Position numbers and translations under genes: made by a program. Source: Sphingomonadales bacterium (lineage in GTDB: Bacteria; Pseudomonadota; Alphaproteobacteria; Sphingomonadales; Sphingomonadaceae). From it: a DNA stretch of 12,409 nucleotides. The notes beneath the pieces were generated by a model that ran no database searches, had not been told where the DNA came from, and saw only the letters and a program-made list of their open reading frames with translations. The DNA lies in contig JAFLDC010000036.1 in assembly GCA_017302775.1 (NCBI GenBank), positions 1 through 12,409 on the forward strand, given 5' to 3'. Shown here piece by piece: positions 8,698 through 12,409 of this stretch; positions within the stretch are counted from its first letter, which is position 1, and every line of letters starts with the position of its first letter.

Positions 8698-8710
8698 TGC
8701 TGCAAGGGAA

Positions 8711-8760
8711 TGGTGGGCGCGACAGGGATTGAACCTGTGACCCCACCCGTGTGAAGGGTG
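8711..8760 (-). tRNA. 3' fragment of tRNA-Val(CAC), attachment-site remnant
   Basis: Read on the minus strand, this is the second half of a tRNA. It has an anticodon stem CACCC/GGGTG (8756-8760 with 8744-8748) and a seven-base loop TTCACAC with anticodon CAC (8751-8753). A 5-base variable region and a TTCAATC T-loop closed by ACAGG/CCTGT follow. The acceptor strand CGCGCCC, discriminator A and encoded CCA (8711-8713) complete it. The matching 5' acceptor strand (GGGCGCG) and the D arm are missing from 8761 onward. It is therefore not a functional tRNA gene but the part shared between chromosome and element. The crossover probably lies in or near the anticodon arm. Confidence 0.85.
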
Positions 8761-8828
8761 GATCAGTCTGCTATCAGATGCCTTTCTCGTTACTGTTGTT
8801 CTTGCCATTCCGCCACTTAGCTAAGATA

Positions 8829-8856
8829 CGTGTTTTAGACGTTTTTAAGCGTTTCA
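8829..8856 (+). repeat. three phased CGTTTT-type repeats near the element end
   Basis: CGTGTTTTA (starting at 8829), CGTTTTTAA (8840) and CGTTTCA (8850) recur at 11- and 10-base intervals, about one helical turn each. They lie between the tRNA fragment and the integrase promoter, where arm-type sites for an integrase or Xis binding sites are expected. The function is inferred from position and phasing only. Confidence 0.35.
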
Positions 8857-8876
8857 CCGAGTTAATCCGGTTGCTG

Positions 8877-8949
8877 GTGGGGATTCAGTGGGGTGGAAAT
8901 CCCGACAGATTCATGGTATAATACTCTTATGCCCCACTGGATTCCCCAC
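8877..8949. repeat. 17-18-bp imperfect inverted repeat enclosing the integrase promoter
   Basis: The left arm GTGGGGATTCAGTGGGG (8877-8893) matches the reverse complement of the right arm CCCCACTGGATTCCCCAC (8932-8949) apart from one indel and one C/T change. A shorter third copy, AATCCCCAC, lies at 8973-8981. The arms sit exactly on either side of the predicted -35 and -10 boxes. They are good candidates for operator or arm-type recombinase-binding sites through which Int or Xis could control its own promoter. Confidence 0.6.
8894..8922 (+). promoter_or_regulatory. predicted integrase promoter
   Basis: A perfect -10 box, TATAAT, at 8917-8922 is preceded by an extended -10 TG (8914-8915). 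A weak -35, TGGAAA, lies at 8894-8899 with 17-base spacing. Transcription would start near 8929, giving a leader of about 70 bases before the integrase start at 9002. The promoter lies between the two arms of the inverted repeat, so binding there should repress it. Confidence 0.55.
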
Positions 8950-9001
8950 TAACGGAATCGCGGAATTCGGGCAATCCCCACACTGTATCGACGGAGGATG
9001 T

Positions 9002-10258
9002 ATGGCTGAGCAACGCCGCCCCAAGGGTCGCCCTGGGCGTTACGCAAAATTCGAGATTTTCGAGGCTTCGTTGCCCGATCAAATGACCAAGCGACCGCTC
9101 TATTTCGACGGCATCGGCTTTTTCAAAGGTGCCAATGGCTGCACCGTTTGGGTCAAGCTCAAGCTCCCTCGCGGGGGTATGTTCAAGGGGCGCAGTATCG
9201 CTCCCGGTGGAGCCGTGGAAATGAAGCTGGGCAAGCGGGCGTCTTGGCCGTGGCCTGAACTGATCGCCGAGCGTGATCGGCTGCAAGGGCTGGCGGATCG
9301 CGGCGAGCCGTTGGAGGAGGTCACGGTCCCGACCTTTGGCAAATATGCCGATGAGTGGTTGGAGCGAAAGAAGACCCAGCTGCGCAGCTTTGGAGTGACC
9401 AAGGGCAACGTCAATACTGCCCTCAAGCCGACGTTTGGCAGCAAGGCGCTGAACGCAATCACCGTTGCCGACCTGAACAAGTGGATCGGCAAGCAAAGCG
9501 CCAGTCTCAAGCCGTCCTCTGTCCAGCGGCAGCTCAACACCTTCAATTCGATCATGAACAGTGCGCTTAGCGAAGGCCTTATAAACGAAAATCCTTATGC
9601 AAAGGCCCACCGGGTCAAGGGGATTGAGGAGAGGCAACGCTTCATTACCGAAAGCGAATACAAGAAAATCCTGTCCACCGTCGATCGCATCGAACGAAAG
9701 CAGGAAAAGGAGAAGGACAGCAAACCGCACCAGCTTCGCGGCTGGCTCAAGCCCTATATCGAATGGGCCTATGAGTCAGGAATGCGCAGGGCCGAAATCC
9801 TGAATCTCACCTGGGCCAATATCCGGACGCTGGAGGGCCAAATGGCGAAAGTGGAGGTTCGCAACACGAAAACCTCCAATCCGCGTTACGTGACCTGCAC
9901 GGGCAAAATGGAGGCCATTCTAAAGACCTTGGCCGCATTGGACCGCGAAGAGGGCGACAACCGCCTGTTTCCCGTCTCCATGACCACCCTCAAACGCGCT
10001 CTGACCCGGCTTTGGAAGCAATGCGGTGTCGAAGACGTCAGGCTGCACGATCTGCGCCGCACTCACGCCACGCTTTTGATGGAGATGAACATTGATCCTC
10101 GCACGGTCGCTGGCCGTCTCGGTCACACTGGCACCGGAATGCTGGCGAAGCGATATGCCGTCAATCGCGGCGACGAATTCGCGGCAGGACTCTTTGGCCA
10201 GCGGAGTGCCGGAAAGGCAGAAAGTCCGGCAGCGGAGCCGGGTGAATCCGTCGGCTGA
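9002..10258 (+). CDS. tyrosine-recombinase integrase
   Basis: Site-specific recombinase of the phage-integrase family, 418 residues, expected to insert and excise the element at the tRNA-Val anticodon arm. The start at 9002 is chosen for GGAGG at 8993-8997 and because upstream in-frame sequence overlaps the promoter and repeats. N-terminal residues 1-105 (Arg/Lys-rich, then a beta-rich stretch TVWVKLKLPRG) probably form the arm-binding part. Residues about 110-200 form the helical core-binding domain (FGKYADEWLERKK onward). The catalytic domain has R262 (ESGMRRAEILNL), K290, H349 and R352 (LHDLRRTHAT), H375 (GRLGHTGTG) and the nucleophile Y385 (AKRYAV). The full set is present, so the protein is probably active. 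The gene points away from the att site, with the control region between. Confidence 0.93.
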   Translation: MAEQRRPKGRPGRYAKFEIFEASLPDQMTKRPLYFDGIGFFKGANGCTVWVKLKLPRGGMFKGRSIAPGGAVEMKLGKRASWPWPELIAERDRLQGLADRGEPLEEVTVPTFGKYADEWLERKKTQLRSFGVTKGNVNTALKPTFGSKALNAITVADLNKWIGKQSASLKPSSVQRQLNTFNSIMNSALSEGLINENPYAKAHRVKGIEERQRFITESEYKKILSTVDRIERKQEKEKDSKPHQLRGWLKPYIEWAYESGMRRAEILNLTWANIRTLEGQMAKVEVRNTKTSNPRYVTCTGKMEAILKTLAALDREEGDNRLFPVSMTTLKRALTRLWKQCGVEDVRLHDLRRTHATLLMEMNIDPRTVAGRLGHTGTGMLAKRYAVNRGDEFAAGLFGQRSAGKAESPAAEPGESVG

Positions 10259-10326
10259 TTGCATGGCTCCATCAGGGTCTATCACTGTGCCAAGCCGCTT
10301 GAATCGCTGATTTTAGCCGAATTTTC

Positions 10327-10358
10327 TTGACAAAACGGTCAAAGTGTGGTAGTTTAAT
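10327..10358 (+). promoter_or_regulatory. candidate promoter with inverted repeat for the Xis-like/polymerase genes
   Basis: TTGACA, a perfect -35 box, is at 10327-10332. TTTAAT at 10353-10358 is the best -10, but the 20-base spacing is longer than usual. An inverted repeat, TTGAC-6-GTCAA (10327-10342), covers the -35 box and could be an operator. Transcription would give a leader of roughly 115 bases before the start at 10484. Confidence 0.4.
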
Positions 10359-10423
10359 AATACAGCGCTAGAGTTTGTTCGCTTTCTTCCAGCCTGTGCC
10401 CACCCAAGCCCCGAGCGACCTGT

Positions 10424-10454
10424 CACTCGTTTGAAGCACCGCTTCGAGCGAGTG
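10424..10454 (+). promoter_or_regulatory. 14-bp hairpin in the leader of the Xis-like gene
   Basis: CACTCGTTTGAAGC (10424-10437), loop ACC, and GCTTCGAGCGAGTG (10441-10454) pair over 14 base pairs, two of them G-U. No T-run follows, so it is not an intrinsic terminator. GCGAG in its 3' arm (10448-10452) can instead pair with CTCGC (10461-10465) close to the ribosome-binding site. CGAG at 10412-10415 can pair with CTCG in its 5' arm. These mutually exclusive pairings suggest a regulatory leader, or a protein-binding palindrome at DNA level. Confidence 0.5.
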
Positions 10455-10483
10455 TCCTTGCTCGCAACGATAAGGAGAAGCTC

Positions 10484-10687
10484 ATGTCAATTGAGCCCGC
10501 ATTCTACACCGATAAAGATGTTGCCCGTCGTTTCAGTATGTCGCCGTCCTGGGTCCGTGGACAGCGGCACAAGCGCAAGACAGGGCAAGATCATGTCCTC
10601 ACCTTGAACCCAAGATTCATCGGTTCCTGCCCCCGCTACGTCCGCGCCGAGGTTGAGGCCCTTGTCGCACAGCTGATGGGGGAGTGA
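10484..10687 (+). CDS. AlpA/Xis-type helix-turn-helix DNA-binding protein
   Basis: A 67-residue basic protein. AAGGAG at 10472-10477 lies 6 bases before the ATG. The pattern FYTDKDVARRFSMSPSWVRG is the helix-turn-helix of the MerR-like/AlpA excisionase group. It is followed by a wing-like stretch and the closing RYVRAEVEALVAQL helix, where family members usually carry an R-Y/F-R-x-x-D/E-V/L-E sequence. Such proteins bend att DNA for excision or switch on element genes. Its place right after the integrase and overlapping the next gene fits a control role. Its TGA overlaps a possible GTG start of the polymerase-like gene (GTGA). Excisionase versus regulator cannot be told from sequence alone. 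Confidence 0.75.
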   Translation: MSIEPAFYTDKDVARRFSMSPSWVRGQRHKRKTGQDHVLTLNPRFIGSCPRYVRAEVEALVAQLMGE

Positions 10688-10692
10688 GGATC

Positions 10693-12186
10693 ATGATACT
10701 TTGGGAAGATATTGCCGCGTCGCTCGACATTGAGCCGACCAACGAGGCGCAAAGTCCAGCCGAGGCCGTGAGTCCAAGCCTGCACCCCCATGGTGATGAA
10801 AATCGGCCGGTCAAGGCATCAGCACCCGGTCGAGGAACCTTTTTTGATGAGCATATCGACTTGCGCGACCCCGAAGGGGGGCAGCTTGTGGAGCGGCTCA
10901 TTGAGGCCTTCGACACAGTGCGCCCCAAGAAGCGCAAGCGGCACCGTGAATTATTGAAAATCCGGCTTCGTAGGATCGCTGCGAATGCGCTGCGGGGGTA
11001 TTTCTACCGTGATCCCGCATCTATCCTATATTACAGTGCGTCGTCGAGCACGGCCTATGATGACAAGCCGAGTTTGATGAAGAACGGCTCGCTTCGCAAA
11101 GCCGTTGATGCACTGGCTGATGCCGGATTGGTCCGCAAAATCCCCGGGAAGAAGATGCCCCGCAACTCTGAGACGAGGTCTTGGACATCGTCATTCTGGG
11201 CGACCGATGAACTGGTCTGCATGGCTATGGAGTGCGGTGTTACGGCGCAATCAATAGAACGACAAATGCCGAGCGATGCGTTGGTCCAACTTTACGCTCC
11301 AAAGCCCAAGGCCAAATTCGAGTGGGCCAGTAAGGATTTGATCCGGCCCGCAAAGGGCAGGCGCATCCCGTTCAATCCGACTGCGGAGACTGAGGGTTGG
11401 GCTACCAGTTTGGCGGCGATCAATTCCGGCTATAGAGAAAGGAACATTGCGCTCGGCTTGTCGCCTGCCGAATTGGCATTGTGGTTGATCGAGTGTAACG
11501 CCAGCCGTGACCGGAAGGGCGGGCAATACCGCCTGCCGGAAACCTTCTCGACAGACCTCTATCGTGTGTTCAACGAAGGAATCGCAACCGACCCGAAGTT
11601 TGACATGGGCGGACGTATGTTTGGCGGCTGGTGGATGCAAATCCCCAGCGATTTGCGCAGTGCGATCACCATCGACGGTCAAACTACGGTGGAATTGGAC
11701 TATGCGAACTGCCACCCCCGAATGCTCTACGCCGAACGCGGATTGGATTGCGCAGGGGAGCTGTATGAGTTGCCCGAAATCACCGCGTATGAAGTGCAGT
11801 CAGGGTTGGAGCCTGGCACCTATCGTCCTTGCATCAAATGGCTGACGCAGGTGCTAATTAACGGAAAGCGACGTCCACAGGAGAAAGAGATGCCGGACGA
11901 TATTGACCTGCCTCCCGGCTTCACCGTGAAGGACATCGCTGCCTTTATCGAAGTGCGGCACCAGCCGATCGCCGATGCCTTCAAGACCGGGGCAGGATTG
12001 CGGCTGATGTGGCTTGAATCGCAAATTGCCTTGGAGATCGTGTCAACAGCGACAGCCGAGGGCTGGACGGTTCTTCCGGTCCATGATTCCTTTATCACTA
12101 CGACCGATCAGCAAGACCGATTGAAATCAATGATGATTGAATCTTATTCCCGTCGGTTCGGGATGGAGCCAATCATCAAACATTGA
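10693..12186 (+). CDS. polymerase-like protein of the Pol A/T7 RNA polymerase superfamily, with winged-helix-like N-terminal half
   Basis: A 497-residue protein counted from ATG 10693, which has a G-rich ribosome-binding stretch 8 bases upstream. A GTG at 10684 that overlaps the previous stop would add 3 residues. No standard name was recognised. Residues about 80-105 are a basic helix. Residues about 128-175 (SLRKAVDALADAGLVRKIPG) look like a winged helix of plasmid replication proteins. The C-terminal 200 residues carry three motifs in the order and spacing of the single-subunit polymerase palm. Motif A is VELDYANCHPRMLYA with D336. Motif B is R378-x3-K382-x7-N390-G391 (RPCIKWLTQVLING). Motif C is LPVHDSFIT with H464-D465. 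The helix before motif C (WLESQIALEIVSTA) also fits family A. D336 and D465 would bind the catalytic metals. The likely role, by inference, is replication of the element; template, primer and product type are unknown. Confidence 0.6.
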   Translation: MILWEDIAASLDIEPTNEAQSPAEAVSPSLHPHGDENRPVKASAPGRGTFFDEHIDLRDPEGGQLVERLIEAFDTVRPKKRKRHRELLKIRLRRIAANALRGYFYRDPASILYYSASSSTAYDDKPSLMKNGSLRKAVDALADAGLVRKIPGKKMPRNSETRSWTSSFWATDELVCMAMECGVTAQSIERQMPSDALVQLYAPKPKAKFEWASKDLIRPAKGRRIPFNPTAETEGWATSLAAINSGYRERNIALGLSPAELALWLIECNASRDRKGGQYRLPETFSTDLYRVFNEGIATDPKFDMGGRMFGGWWMQIPSDLRSAITIDGQTTVELDYANCHPRMLYAERGLDCAGELYELPEITAYEVQSGLEPGTYRPCIKWLTQVLINGKRRPQEKEMPDDIDLPPGFTVKDIAAFIEVRHQPIADAFKTGAGLRLMWLESQIALEIVSTATAEGWTVLPVHDSFITTTDQQDRLKSMMIESYSRRFGMEPIIKH

Positions 12187-12210
12187 TGAATAATGGAGGC
12201 GTTGAGGGAT

Positions 12211-12238
12211 AGTCTTAGGAAAACTGAATACCAAGACT
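12211..12238. repeat. hairpin after the polymerase-like gene
   Basis: AGTCTTAGG (12211-12219) can pair with CCAAGACT (12231-12238), six pairs plus two after a one-base bulge. A second short stem, GCCCC/GGGGC, lies at 12248-12265. Neither has a following T-run on either strand, so terminator function is only possible, not shown. They lie between two convergent genes. Confidence 0.3.
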
Positions 12239-12298
12239 CCCCCTCGCGCCCCATTTCTAAGGGGCCATAAGGACTCTCGATCAGACTCAGCGAGATGG

Positions 12299-12409
12299 TC
12301 ATGGTCTATCTGGAATGGACTTGCTGCTCGATTCATCATGAAGGGCTAGCGCAAATCCAAGGACTGCCCCCGCAACTGCGCCGATCAGTATTAAGCCGCG
12401 ATACTTGAG
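12299..12409 (-). CDS. C-terminal part of a small membrane protein, cut by the window edge
   Basis: The minus strand is open from the right edge to a TGA at 12299-12301, giving 36 residues. A basic LKYR segment comes first, then a hydrophobic helix of about 19 residues with small-residue pattern (LILIGAVAGAVLGFALAL). A polar tail ending HDESSSKSIPDRP follows. This reads like an N-in membrane anchor with a short outer tail, and the start codon may lie just past the window. Composition is convincing for a membrane segment, but the fragment is short. It would converge on the polymerase-like gene with 112 bases between. Function unknown. Confidence 0.4.
   Translation of the reverse strand, partial: LKYRGLILIGAVAGAVLGFALALHDESSSKSIPDRP

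Larger units (their letters stand above)
8711..12409. mobile_element. integrative element integrated at a tRNA-Val gene (one end; the other lies outside)
   Basis: A truncated tRNA-Val gene marks the chromosome/element junction near 8749-8760. Inside lie a repeat-rich control region, a tyrosine integrase, an AlpA/Xis-type protein and a polymerase-like protein, all on the plus strand and reading away from the junction. Such elements carry the 3' end of the target tRNA to restore the gene. The intact tRNA-Val(CAC) should therefore lie at the far end beyond 12409, and 8711-8760 should be the duplicated short repeat. There are no capsid, conjugation or resistance genes in the visible part. The DNA appears lower in GC than the serS-rimO block. 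Extent and cargo to the right are unknown. Confidence 0.8.

Noticed and set aside
8711..8790. A complete tRNA-Val gene
   Set aside because: The sequence where the D arm and 5' acceptor strand should be does not pair with the CGCGCCC acceptor strand. Only the 3' part is tRNA.
8888..9001. An N-terminal extension of the integrase starting at 8888
   Set aside because: It would run through the promoter and inverted repeats. The ATG at 9002 has its own ribosome-binding site and gives a normal integrase N-terminus.
1..12409. CRISPR array, rRNA genes, insertion-sequence transposase or riboswitch
   Set aside because: No regularly spaced long repeats, transposase motifs, rRNA stretches or known riboswitch cores were seen on either strand.

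Overview
The window looks like a stretch of an alphaproteobacterial chromosome, probably Sphingomonadales. The reasons are high-GC coding, the serS-surE-LysM/M23 gene order, and the sequences of RimO, SerS and SurE. This is a judgement from sequence style, not a database result. A housekeeping block in the middle (about 2474-8697) is flanked by two segments that look more accessory.

Left segment (1-2473): a dGTPase-like HD hydrolase (dgt) on the minus strand is preceded 20 bases upstream by a 71-residue protein with a winged-helix-like pattern. The two are probably co-transcribed. About 820 bases between this pair and rimO hold no convincing gene: one doubtful minus-strand frame, a perfect 8-bp inverted repeat and a short tandem repeat beside the rimO stop.

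Central block: rimO (minus; radical-SAM methylthiotransferase acting on ribosomal protein S12) is divergent from a small four-helix membrane protein (plus). That gene converges on the minus-strand operon serS-surE-(LysM+M23 protein). The last two genes of the operon overlap by 4 bases. The M23 domain has lost two of its conserved histidines, so it is probably an amidase activator rather than an enzyme. A divergent plus-strand gene encodes a secreted, right-handed beta-helix-like protein of unknown role.

Right segment (8711 to the window end): this is one end of an integrative element. Only the 3' part of a tRNA-Val(CAC) gene remains at 8711-8760, cut at the anticodon arm, which is how an attachment site looks. 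Beyond it lie a repeat-rich regulatory region, a tyrosine integrase, a leader with a 14-bp hairpin, an AlpA/Xis-type DNA-binding protein, and a 497-residue protein without an obvious standard name. I read that last protein as a polymerase of the Pol A/T7 RNA polymerase superfamily. Motif A is around D336, motif B is R378-x3-K382-x7-N390-G391, and motif C is H464-D465-S-F. A winged-helix-like segment lies before the polymerase part. Together the three genes look like a compact integrate/excise/replicate module. A fragment of another gene, probably a small membrane protein, enters from the right edge on the minus strand.

The most interesting item is the polymerase-like protein and its element. 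Its assignment rests on motif spacing read by eye and should be tested by profile or structure comparison.
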